Shown: positions 24,256 to 33,300 of the stretch, piece after piece | How positions within the stretch are numbered: the stretch's first letter is position 1 | How the letters are laid out: every line of letters begins with the position of its first letter | NCBI GenBank assembly: GCA_012515615.1 | Contig: JAAYYB010000194.1 | Coordinates: forward strand, 1-41,952 | DNA: 41,952 bases | Reading direction: 5' to 3' | From: Fibrobacter sp. | GTDB taxonomy: Bacteria; Fibrobacterota; Chitinivibrionia; Chitinivibrionales; Chitinispirillaceae | Translations under genes and position numbers: made by a program | Notes under the pieces: generated by a model | The model's input: the letters and a program-made list of their open reading frames with translations, nothing else | Databases searched by the model: none | Told to the model about the DNA's origin: nothing

Positions 24256-26772
24256 TCAAGCCGCCACTATGTTGACCAGTTTACCGGGAACAACTATCAC
24301 CTTGCGGATAGTTGTGTTATCTGTATACTGTTTGACCTTTTCCAGTGCCAGAGCCGCCTCTTTAAGCTGTTCCTGACTGGCTCCCCGGGGTGCAGTGAAC
24401 TCGGCTCTTAATTTACCGTTTATCTGCACTACAATTGTAATATTCTGTTCAAGAGTAAGTGCTTCATCCCATGATGGCCAGCTTGACTGAATAATGAATC
24501 CGCTCTCCCCCATTTTCTCCCAGAGCTCATCTCCGATATGAGGAGCATATGGAGAAACAAGCTTTATCAAAGTAATTATGTCCTCTCTGGCGGCTCCATT
24601 TTCCGATATTTCATTTATAAATTCCATCATGGCAGCAACTGCTGTATTGAATTTCATGCTTTCAATATCGTTTGTCACCTTTTTAATCAGACGGTGTCTT
24701 GCTCTGAGATTTGTTTCAGCAGAGGATGCTTTTGACTGGTCAAATTCAGTTGCCAGACGCCACAGACGGCGCAGAAAACGGCTGCAGCCTTCGATCGCAC
24801 GCGGATCCCATGGCTTTGGAAGCTCAAATTCCCCCATGAACATTTCGTAAAGCCGTAACGTATCAGCTCCATATCTGGCCACAACATCATCGGGATTGAC
24901 ACCGTTGAGCTTTGATTTAGCCATCTTCTCTATCTCCATGCTCAACTTCTCGCCGGTAGAGATAAGATACGGTTCACCACTCCGGAACTCAATTTCAGAA
25001 AGTTCGTGATATTTCCCGAAGCTGTCCCGATAGGTTGAAGCCAGTACTGTGCCTTGATGACGAAGTTTTTTAAATGGTTCCTTTGTTGATACATATCCAA
25101 GATCATAAAGGACCTTGTGCCAGAACCGTGAATAGAGCAGATGAAGTACAGCGTGTTCTGCACCTCCAATGTAAAGATCCACATTCATCCACTGCTTCTG
25201 CGATTCTTTTGACCAGGGTTCTTTATCATTGCAGGGATCAAGATACCTCAGATAGTACCAGCACGACCCGGCCCATTGAGGCATGGTGTTGGTTTCCCGC
25301 TTTGCCGGTCCCCCGCATTGAGGACAGGATGTGTTAAGCCATTCAGTAATCTTCGCCAGAGGAGATTCGCCTGTTCCGGAAGGCTCATAACGCTCGACCT
25401 CAGGCAATTTTACCGGAAGCTGGTCTTCGGGCACAGCTACAGCGCCGCATTTGGGACAGTGTACAATTGGAATCGGTTCACCCCAGTAACGCTGACGGGA
25501 AAACACCCAGTCCCTCAGACGATAACTCACCGCAGCCTTTCCTTTTCCTGCTTTCTCAAGCTTCTCTGTTATGATCCGTTTAGCTTCGGCAGTAGTTAAA
25601 TTATCCAAATCCCCGGAATTAATACTCATACCTTCTTCAGTAAAGGCCTGACCTGGAGGTATTTCACCTTCAAGCGGCTTTACAACCTGTATAATGGGGA
25701 GATTGAATTTGCTTGCAAATTCATAATCGCGCTGATCATGCGCCGGAACAGCCATGATTGCACCTGTCCCGTAAGTAGCCAGAACATAATCGGCGATCCA
25801 GACAGGAATTTGTGCATTATTTACCGGCTTTATTGCATAAGAACCGGTAAATGCCCCTGTTTTTTCTTTTGACAGTTCTGTTCTCTCAAGGTCACTCTTC
25901 CGCCTTGCCGCAGCCTGGTATTCCCGTATGGCAGAGATGTTCTGAGGGGTTGTTATCTTGTCAACAAGCGGATGTTCCGGAGAAAGCACAACATATGTGG
26001 CACCATACAGTGTATCGGGCCTTGTCGTATATACCTTTATCTGTTCATTCGATGCTGCCCCTGATGCAACGGTAAAGATAACTTCGGCTCCCTCAGATCT
26101 TCCTATCCAGTTGCGCTGCATCGCAAGTGTGGATTCTGGCCAGTCAACTTCTGAAAGGTCCTCCAGGAGACGGTCTGCGTATTTAGTTATTCTGAGGATC
26201 CACTGGCGAAGGTCCTTCCTTTCAACAACAGTGCCGCACCTCTCGCATTTCCCCCCGGTCACCTCTTCGTTTGCCAGCCCGGTTTTGCATGAGGGACACC
26301 AGTTAATCGGCATCACACCTTCATACGCCAGCCCCATTTTGTAAAGCTGAAGAAATATCCACTGAGTCCATTTATAATACCGGGGGTCGGTAGTGTTAAC
26401 TTCCCGATCCCAGTCATATGCAAATCCTACAGAGTTTATCTGCCTTTTGAAATTGGCAATCGCTTTATCTGTTGTGATCCTGGGGTGGATTCCCGTCTTT
26501 ATGGCAAAGTTTTCGGCTGGAAGTCCAAATGCATCCCAACCCATCGGATGAAGCACGTTCCATCCCTGCATCCGTTTAAATCTTGTCACGATATCTGTTG
26601 CGGTATATCCTTCACAATGACCGACATGAAGCCCGGAACCGGACGGGTAAGGGAACATGTCAAGTGCATAGTATTTTGGTTTTGATGGATCGAAAACTGC
26701 TTTGTGAAGTTTTTTCTCTCTCCATCTATTCTGCCATTTTGGTTCAATTTCCAACGGATCGTAATTGCTCAT
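24256..26772 (-). CDS. leuS: Leucyl-tRNA synthetase
   Basis: The product (838 residues) charges tRNA-Leu. It shows FPYPSGSGLHVGH with the HIGH-type motif HVGH (49-52), the CP1 editing domain (TTRPDTLYGATYVVL and GTGAIMAVPAHDQRD), a zinc-type segment (CPSCKTGLANEEVTGGKCERC), the variant active motif KMAKS (616-620), and a C-terminal anticodon-binding and tRNA-binding part. The length is normal. The frame opens with a TTG at 26787; I chose the ATG at 26772 because GGAAGG lies about eight bases upstream and MSNYDPLEIEPKWQ is the normal N-terminus. KMAKS replaces the common KMSKS. Confidence 0.97.
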   Translation of the reverse strand: MSNYDPLEIEPKWQNRWREKKLHKAVFDPSKPKYYALDMFPYPSGSGLHVGHCEGYTATDIVTRFKRMQGWNVLHPMGWDAFGLPAENFAIKTGIHPRITTDKAIANFKRQINSVGFAYDWDREVNTTDPRYYKWTQWIFLQLYKMGLAYEGVMPINWCPSCKTGLANEEVTGGKCERCGTVVERKDLRQWILRITKYADRLLEDLSEVDWPESTLAMQRNWIGRSEGAEVIFTVASGAASNEQIKVYTTRPDTLYGATYVVLSPEHPLVDKITTPQNISAIREYQAAARRKSDLERTELSKEKTGAFTGSYAIKPVNNAQIPVWIADYVLATYGTGAIMAVPAHDQRDYEFASKFNLPIIQVVKPLEGEIPPGQAFTEEGMSINSGDLDNLTTAEAKRIITEKLEKAGKGKAAVSYRLRDWVFSRQRYWGEPIPIVHCPKCGAVAVPEDQLPVKLPEVERYEPSGTGESPLAKITEWLNTSCPQCGGPAKRETNTMPQWAGSCWYYLRYLDPCNDKEPWSKESQKQWMNVDLYIGGAEHAVLHLLYSRFWHKVLYDLGYVSTKEPFKKLRHQGTVLASTYRDSFGKYHELSEIEFRSGEPYLISTGEKLSMEIEKMAKSKLNGVNPDDVVARYGADTLRLYEMFMGEFELPKPWDPRAIEGCSRFLRRLWRLATEFDQSKASSAETNLRARHRLIKKVTNDIESMKFNTAVAAMMEFINEISENGAAREDIITLIKLVSPYAPHIGDELWEKMGESGFIIQSSWPSWDEALTLEQNITIVVQINGKLRAEFTAPRGASQEQLKEAALALEKVKQYTDNTTIRKVIVVPGKLVNIVAA

Positions 26773-26813
26773 TTTAACACCTTCCAATTCATTTTATTCT
26801 TATTCTGTAAGAT

Positions 26814-27755
26814 TCAGCAGTCCAGATTTTTCTGGAAATACTCGATAGTTTTTCGCAGTCCCTTTTCAAGTTCGACAGCTGGTTTCCAGTTCAGCTTTTC
26901 CATGGCCAATGAAATATCTGGCTGCCTCTGCTTGGGATCATCTGATGGAAGAGACTTGAATACAATTTTCGATTTGCTGCCGGTCAGTTTTATTACTTTT
27001 TCAGCAAGTTCACCTATTGTAAACTCAGAGGGGTTTCCTATGTTTACCGGCCCAATAAAGTCCTCTGTGTTCATCAGCCTGATCATTCCCTCAATAAGAT
27101 CAGTAACGTAACAGAATGAACGAGTCTGCTTTCCATCTCCGTAAACCGTGATATCTTCCCCTTTTATGGCTTGCACAATGAAATTTGATACAACTCTGCC
27201 GTCATTGGGGTGCATACGCGGACCGTATGTGTTAAATATGCGCATTACCCTGATATCAACTTTGTTCATGCGGTGGTAGTCAAAAAACAGCGTTTCAGCG
27301 ACTCTCTTACCCTCATCGTAACAGGATCGTATGCCAATGGGGTTTACATGACCCCAGTAGCTTTCTTTTTGAGGATGAACATTGGGATCACCATAGACTT
27401 CCGATGTCGAAGCCTGAAGTACACGTGCCTTGATTCTCTTTGCCAGTCCCAGAACATTTATTGCACCCATAACATTGGTTTTGATTGTCTTAACGGCATT
27501 ATACTGATAATGAACCGGAGATGCAGGACATGCCAGGTTGTATATCTGGTCAACTTCAACAAAAATCGGAAAAGTAATATCATGGCGAAGCAGCTCGAAA
27601 TTCCTGTGGTCCATAAGATGTTCAACATTTACTTTGCTGCCCGTAAAAAAATTGTCCAGACAGATAACATCGTGGCCAGCCTTTACCAGACTCTCACATA
27701 AATGAGAACCCAGAAAACCTGCACCACCTGTCACCAGAATCCTTAATCTCTTCAT
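26814..27755 (-). CDS. UDP-glucuronate decarboxylase (UDP-xylose synthase) type SDR
   Basis: The 313-residue product is an extended SDR with the NAD-binding GGAGFLG (10-16). The phrases [43 protein letters not shown] and IKT fit UDP-xylose synthase, which converts UDP-glucuronate to UDP-xylose for surface sugars. The catalytic Tyr-x3-Lys lies in SCYDEGKR, and STSEVYGDP carries the Ser. Closely related dTDP-glucose dehydratase is less likely, because of the CPASPVHYQ text. It starts 11 bases after the sugar kinase gene and precedes leuS by 41 bases. Confidence 0.9.
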   Translation of the reverse strand: MKRLRILVTGGAGFLGSHLCESLVKAGHDVICLDNFFTGSKVNVEHLMDHRNFELLRHDITFPIFVEVDQIYNLACPASPVHYQYNAVKTIKTNVMGAINVLGLAKRIKARVLQASTSEVYGDPNVHPQKESYWGHVNPIGIRSCYDEGKRVAETLFFDYHRMNKVDIRVMRIFNTYGPRMHPNDGRVVSNFIVQAIKGEDITVYGDGKQTRSFCYVTDLIEGMIRLMNTEDFIGPVNIGNPSEFTIGELAEKVIKLTGSKSKIVFKSLPSDDPKQRQPDISLAMEKLNWKPAVELEKGLRKTIEYFQKNLDC

Positions 27756-27766
27756 TTATCCTCCAG

Positions 27767-28696
27767 TCAAACAGCTGTTATCGTTACTTCCTCCATTAAT
27801 TGCCACACTTCATCTAACGAAACAACACCCGGGCCCTGATGAAGTGCTTTTGAAGATCCGCAGGCTATTGCCATCCTGCACATCTCAGAGAACGAGAAAT
27901 TCCGTTTCTGTGCTACAAGAATTCCCCCAACCAGCGCATCACCACAACCAACCGTATCCAGGGTTTTTATTTGCGGTGCAGAACATAAAAGGCAGTCATT
28001 TTCATGAATCGCTATCATACCATCTGCGCCAAGTGATATAAAGACATAGGCTATTCCCATGTCAACCAGGCGTTTCCCTTTCAAAGCAAGATGGTGAACG
28101 CCTTTGATCTGCTCATCAAAAAAACCTTCCAGCTCTGAAATATTGGGCTTGATCATTAATGGCTTTGCCCTCACACCCATCTTAAAAGCATGGTCACGGC
28201 TGTCTAACAGCGTAATGGCACCTTTGTTCTTACAGCTCTTGATTAACTTCTGATAGCAATCGTTTTCAAAACCTCTGGGCAGACTTCCAGAAAAACACCA
28301 GAGATCACCGGCAGAGATAAACTCTTCCAGAAAATGGTTGAATTCAAGTTGAATTCTTAATGGTAATTGCTGGCCTGCGCTGTTTATATGAGAATTAAAG
28401 TTTGTATTTTCTTCTATAAGAGTTGTATTTATGCGCAATCCGCCGGGAATAGCAAACAGATGATGCTTGATTTTTAACTGGTCCAGAAACTCCAAAGAGC
28501 GTTTCATGTCGTATTCCGGCATCAAACCCACCACACACACATCTTCCCCAAGAGTCCTGACTACTCTTGCGACATTTATTCCCTTGCCGGCTGGAATAGA
28601 AAAGGATGGGATATCTGTAACCGTATTTCCAGACCTGAATTCATTTATCCTGTAGATTACATCAAGAGCTGGATTAAGCAGAGTGCAGTAAATCAA
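27767..28696 (-). CDS. PfkB-family hexose kinase, 1-phosphofructokinase/tagatose-6-phosphate kinase type
   Basis: The 309-residue product phosphorylates a sugar phosphate. The N-terminus LNPALDVIYRI and the glycine motif PAGKGINVARVVRTLGE are those of the FruK/LacC/PfkB hexose kinase group, and the C-terminal motif DTVGCGDALVGG (about 247-258) carries the catalytic Asp and the anion hole. The start is a TTG at 28696, supported by a GGGAG site eight bases upstream and by the conserved N-terminus; no ATG fits. The TTG overlaps the stop of the 43-residue microprotein gene by four bases (TTGA). The exact substrate (fructose 1-phosphate, fructose 6-phosphate or tagatose 6-phosphate) is not evident. 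No PTS gene is near. Confidence 0.88.
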   Translation of the reverse strand: MIYCTLLNPALDVIYRINEFRSGNTVTDIPSFSIPAGKGINVARVVRTLGEDVCVVGLMPEYDMKRSLEFLDQLKIKHHLFAIPGGLRINTTLIEENTNFNSHINSAGQQLPLRIQLEFNHFLEEFISAGDLWCFSGSLPRGFENDCYQKLIKSCKNKGAITLLDSRDHAFKMGVRAKPLMIKPNISELEGFFDEQIKGVHHLALKGKRLVDMGIAYVFISLGADGMIAIHENDCLLCSAPQIKTLDTVGCGDALVGGILVAQKRNFSFSEMCRMAIACGSSKALHQGPGVVSLDEVWQLMEEVTITAV

Positions 28697-28824
28697 TAAA
28701 AGGACTCCCGACTCAACAGTATATAAAGCATTTTCATTGCCTTAGCCATCATTATAGTCAATACAGCCGCAGTGATGACCTGACCGATCCATAGAAGTTT
28801 AAAAATAAGTTTGGAACGCTTCAT
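28693..28824 (-). CDS. 43-residue membrane microprotein
   Basis: A short frame from the ATG at 28824 encodes 43 residues. It has a basic start (MKRSKLIFK), a hydrophobic core (LLWIGQVITAAVLTIMMAK) that would cross the membrane once, and a second hydrophobic patch (MLYILL) near the end. Its stop codon overlaps the TTG start of the PfkB kinase by four bases, a layout typical of coupled translation. No clear ribosome site precedes it, which lowers confidence. No family is recognised. Composition and charge pattern favour a real small membrane protein; a chance frame in a leader region is the alternative. Confidence 0.5.
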   Translation of the reverse strand: MKRSKLIFKLLWIGQVITAAVLTIMMAKAMKMLYILLSRESFY

Positions 28825-28939
28825 ATATTTGTAAAATCAGAAAAATACAATGTAGAGGCGGGAATAATACAAAAAGATCAGGGAAAAGCGGAAGTTACCA
28901 GCAAAAGAGAACTACCCGTATAAGACGAAAAGAGCTTTA

Positions 28940-29479
28940 TTACTTTAGATCTACAGGGTAAACGCCTTTTATCTGGAGATTGCCACGATTTTTTGAATAG
29001 TAAAGGTTTGAGTCGTTAAGAGTATCAAACTTGAGAGAATCTGCCACATTCAAACCTTCTGCCATCGTTTCTACTGAACCTGGAGATGATGAATCGGGAG
29101 TTTTCTCTAATACAATACTCTGCCTGTTTTTATCCGCGTTTTCGATATTAAGGGTAAAATAGCCAACAACGATAAAACCTAATACAAAGAAAGAGACAGA
29201 GAAGAAAGTTTTTTTGAAGACCGGAAGTAACCCAATAGAAGTGTACTGTTTTTTGGGGTTTGAGCAAACCCGTTTGATTTCAGCATCAATCTTCTCAGAG
29301 GGCATTTCGCCCAGAATTTCAGGGGTAAAAAATGAGCTTTGTTCTTTACGGTACGTCTCGTACTCACATCTGCACTCTTCGCAGTTGCCCATGTGATCTT
29401 TGAAACTTTTGGCTTCCTGCTCATCCAGCTCATTTGAGCTGTATAGTAACCCTAAATCTTCCCACTTACTGCACCCCAT
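28940..29479 (-). CDS. Zinc-finger anti-sigma factor
   Basis: The product (179 residues) begins with a cytoplasmic anti-sigma zinc-finger carrying the HxxxCxxC signature in HMGNCEECRCEY, followed by a linker, one membrane segment (about 90-112, FFSVSFFVLGFIVVGYF), and a periplasmic tail of about 65 residues. Such proteins hold an ECF sigma factor until an envelope signal releases it. The start ATG lies inside the end of the sigma gene (14-base overlap), with a G-rich stretch upstream; a TTG one codon earlier is possible. It is the direct partner of the sigma factor. Confidence 0.88.
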   Translation of the reverse strand: MGCSKWEDLGLLYSSNELDEQEAKSFKDHMGNCEECRCEYETYRKEQSSFFTPEILGEMPSEKIDAEIKRVCSNPKKQYTSIGLLPVFKKTFFSVSFFVLGFIVVGYFTLNIENADKNRQSIVLEKTPDSSSPGSVETMAEGLNVADSLKFDTLNDSNLYYSKNRGNLQIKGVYPVDLK

Positions 29480-30059
29480 CAACCCCCCTTTTTTTCAGTT
29501 CCTTTCTAATGTTTTTCAAAGCTAAACGCATTCTGCCTAACGCAGTGTTTATTGGACAATTCATTATTTTAGCAATTTCTTTAAACGGTACACCACCTAA
29601 TTCCCTCAGAAGGAACACTTCCCTCTGCAGCGGATCAAGTGTTTCTACAGCTTCATTTATCAAACCCCTGAGGTTCTGATTTGACAGCTGCTGATCCGGC
29701 GCATCGATCTTACTCCCTATTGCCGCCTCTGCATCCTGCTTGTGCTCAGTCTCCACTTTAGCATGGCGGAAATAGTCTATGGTTCTTTTATGCGCGATAC
29801 CAAAGAGCCAGCTGAGAAAGCTTCTTGATCTGTCAAATTGATCGGCATTTCTCAGTGCGGCAAAAAAAGTCTCCTGTAAAAGATCTTCAGCAATTTCCCG
29901 GTCTCCGGTCATACGTACTAAAAAACCAAACACACGGTTTTTATACTTGTCATAGAGACCGGAAAAACCACGCGTATCTCCACTTAACCAAAGATCGAAC
30001 AACTGCTGATCATCGTTTGTCTGCTGTTGCTGCATATAATACGTCTTCTCTGAATCCAA
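29466..30059 (-). CDS. ECF-type RNA polymerase sigma factor
   Basis: The product (197 residues) has sigma region 2 (LYDKYKNRVFGFLVRMTGD, then AEDLLQETFFAALRNADQF and FLSWLFGIAHKRTIDYFR) and sigma region 4 (LDPLQREVFLLRELGGVPFKEIAKIMNCPINTALGRMRLALKNIR, as separate stretches), without regions 1 and 3, as in the RpoE-like group. A Gln-rich N-terminus precedes region 2. The start is a TTG at 30059 with AAAGGA six bases upstream; an ATG at 30035 is the alternative. It overlaps its anti-sigma factor. It directs the polymerase to envelope-response genes, probably including its own operon. Confidence 0.93.
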   Translation of the reverse strand: MDSEKTYYMQQQQTNDDQQLFDLWLSGDTRGFSGLYDKYKNRVFGFLVRMTGDREIAEDLLQETFFAALRNADQFDRSRSFLSWLFGIAHKRTIDYFRHAKVETEHKQDAEAAIGSKIDAPDQQLSNQNLRGLINEAVETLDPLQREVFLLRELGGVPFKEIAKIMNCPINTALGRMRLALKNIRKELKKRGVDGVQ

Positions 30060-30081
30060 TATTGTTCCTTTTTACCTTTTC

Positions 30082-30102
30082 TTTGTACATTGTTTGTACA
30101 TT
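30082..30102. promoter_or_regulatory. Tandem TTTGTACATT boxes upstream of the ECF sigma gene
   Basis: The decamer TTTGTACATT occurs at 30082-30091 and 30093-30102, one base apart, so their palindromic cores TGTACA repeat with an 11-base period, close to one helical turn. They lie 23-43 bases upstream of the sigma factor start, where a repressor or activator dimer could bind on one face of the DNA. The protein is unknown. Confidence 0.45.
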
Positions 30103-30281
30103 TACCGGTTCAGACCATTTCTTCAGCTTAAAAACGCAGAAACCTGATCTTCTCCTGTCATAATTTAATATAAAAGATGGATGTTTTCTAAGGCTGTTTT
30201 TAGTATAACTCTACCGCAAAAGATGGGCCTGCGGAGAAAAGAACAGGGCAAAAAAGCAGATCTGAGAAGAAAAATATGAGA

Positions 30282-30300
30282 AAGGGGCTTAATGCCCCTT
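30282..30300 (-). terminator. Short hairpin at the end of the TPR gene
   Basis: AAGGGGC and GCCCCTT pair around a TTAAT loop directly at the stop codon of the TPR gene. Read on the minus strand a T-containing tail follows (TTTCTCATATTTTT), so it can act as a Rho-independent terminator, though the tail is interrupted. Confidence 0.65.
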
Positions 30301-33300
30301 ATTTACCAGCTTTATTCAGCTCCTCCAGGATCTCCTCATTATCAGGCTCCAGCTTTCGGGCCGCTTCCAGATGCTCTCTATAGCCAACATTATCTTTACG
30401 CAGTTTTGCGATTTTAGCCAAACCAAGTTCCGCTAATGCAAACTTCGGATCAGCCCGAAGAGTACGTTTGTAGAATGTTTCCGCCCACTGGGGCTTTGAC
30501 TGCAGTAAATGAGTTTCCGCTCTCATGTAAAGAGCCTGAGGATGCTCCGGATTTATAAAGGCTATCTCTTTGTATATCTCGATTGCTTCATCATACTTCT
30601 TTTTAGCATTAAGCATTCTGGCCTTTAATAGTAACGCGTCTATATTCTCAGCATCTGTAGCCAGAATATCTTCAATTGTATTTTCGGCATCTTTGTATTT
30701 TTCCTGCAGAACCAGCGCCTCGGCATAAAGCAAAAGATATCTGGGCTCACGACTCAGGGCAACAAGTGCCTTTATTTCCTCTTGAGCCTTGTCTTTCTGA
30801 CCCAGCTTCTGATACAGCTCAAACAGCTGATATCTGATATCAGGATCATCCTTTTTGGCCTCTTTTGCCTTGTTTAGAAGTTCTATTGCCTCACTGCTGC
30901 GGTTTGTTTTTATGTACCCCTTTGCCAGCATTGCCATAACAACGGGATCGTTTGGCTGGTGGGTGTTACTGATCTCAAGATAAACCAGAGCCTCATTCAC
31001 CAGCCCTTTGCGCATAAGAAGAATTCCAATTCTAGTATTGGCTTCCAGATTCTGAGGATCGGTTTCTGAATACTTCCTGTATGCATCAAGCTCCTCCTGG
31101 TCCTTGCCCATCTTGCCGTACACCCGTGCCAGCTCTAACCATACAGCAGGAACCGATGCTGCCAGATCAGTAACCCTAGTTAGCATCGGAACAGCCTTCT
31201 GAAGAGTCTCTTTCTTTTCAGAATAGATCAGTCCCAGACGCAGGAAATTTCTGTAATCAGAAGGGTACTCTTTAATGTTCTGCTCATAAATTTTAATCGC
31301 CGCAGCAGGATTGCTCTTTTCCTGAAGAAAAGCCTTTTTATATGCAGCATCCTCATCCCTTACACCTGCAATAGAGAGATAGCTTCCATAAGCATTTACA
31401 GCAAGATCATCTTGCCCCTGTTTTTCATAGGATTCCGCAAGCATTTTGAAGATTTTACGCTGTGCAAGCCCTTTAATTTTCTTATCCACTTTGAGTTCTT
31501 CAAGTGTTGAAGCTGACTCTTTGAATTTTCCGGAATTAAAAGCGGCCTCGGCATACATCATTTTCTGATCAGCAGAGGCTCCCTCAAGAGCCAATGCCAG
31601 ATATTTTTCCGCATCAGTGTATTGCTTCTTCTCAAAAGCATTCTGTCCGACCAGCAAAGCAGCTTTGGGATCATCAGGTTTCTTATTCAAGTACTTTTTG
31701 AGGATCTTCAGACCCTCCTCCTCCCTTTCGAGCTTCAGGTACAGCTCTCCAAGCTCTTTTAGCTCCTCTGTAGCCCCACTGTTCATCATCACTGCCTGTT
31801 CATAAGAGATAACTGCGGCATTCAGATCTCCATTGGCTGCCTGGCATGATGCCAGAGCTGAGATGGCATCGACATTTGCAGGATCCATCTGAAGAGCTTT
31901 CTGGTACATTTCTATTGCCTTACCAAAAATTTTCTTTTTCTGGAATATCATTCCCAGAGTCGTATAAGTCCCCAGATCAGCCTCTCCGGCCTTTATCACA
32001 CCGGTAAGAGTGGTAATCACCTCATCTTGCTGCCCCTTTGCAATTACAATCTCAGCGTACCTTTTGTGAAATCCTTTAATTCCAGGATTGACTTTAAGCG
32101 CAGTCCGGTAAGATTCCAGTGCACCGTCAAAATTTTTCTGTTCGTAAAGGACATCACCCAGATCTCTATGCGCTTCAGCATCGTTTGGCGTGAGTTCCAG
32201 GTATTTTTTCATGTATACGATCACATCGCCTGTGTTTTTCTTTTTAAGAGATAATTCGTAGAGTCTGCGATAAACTTCAGGATTTTTGGGAGTAAGCTCT
32301 GAAAGCTCACCATAGTACGCCAGCGCAGTTTCCACATCGTTCTTTTTATCTGCGTAGCGGGCCAGCCTGAGTCTTGAGTCAACATTTTTCCGGTTCAATG
32401 AGGCAATTTTCTTGTCCGTTTCAACAAGCTTTTCCTCATTGCCATTCTGGTCATAACAGGTAGCCAACTGCTCGAGATAATTGAGATCATAACTTTCTTT
32501 CTGAACTATCTTTTCAAGATGTTCCTGAGCAGCCTGGTAATTTTTATCTTTCATCAGAATCCCGGCAAGTATTACCCTCGCGTCCCAGCTTCCTGCATCA
32601 AGGCTGATAGCGGTTTTTGCAGCATCCCTTGCTTTGTCATTTTTCTTGAGATTATATGCGGCAACAGCAATGCCCTCTGATGCTGAAGCGCTTTTGCGCA
32701 GAGAGTTGCTTTTCTCAAGAAGACCCAGTGCCTCATCAAATTTCCCGGATTTGATATTGTACTGCCCCAATATCAGGTAGACATTGGGATCATTGGGGCT
32801 GAGATTCATCATCGTTTCATAAGTCTGTTTTGCTTTGTCGGGCATACCATTTTTCTGATAAAGATCTGCCAGCCGGGCATACGCTTCAATATTCCTGCTG
32901 TTCAGAGAGATTGCTTTTTCCAGACTGGTGATAGCCTTGTTTTTATTGTCAAGACCCTGGTAAGTTTCAGCTAAAAGGAAATAAATTTCAGGAACAACGG
33001 CTCCCTTTGGGTCTGCATCAACAATAAACTGAAAATCATCGATCGCTGAACTGAAGTTACGATCAGTCAACCTGGCCCGCCCTACTTTCTCTCGAGCCAT
33101 AAGCGCGTCATTGTCCTTTGATGAGCCGAATCGGGTGACTGCGCTCTTAAATTGATTAAGGGCAGCTGCATTTTCACCGTTTTTTTCCAGAGAGACTCCG
33201 AATTTGTAGAAATCCTGAGCAGTCATTTCGCTTCCGGCCACCTTGTCGTATTCTACAGCTGCAGATTTGTAATTTTTCTGACCGTAATAGGCCCTGGCCA

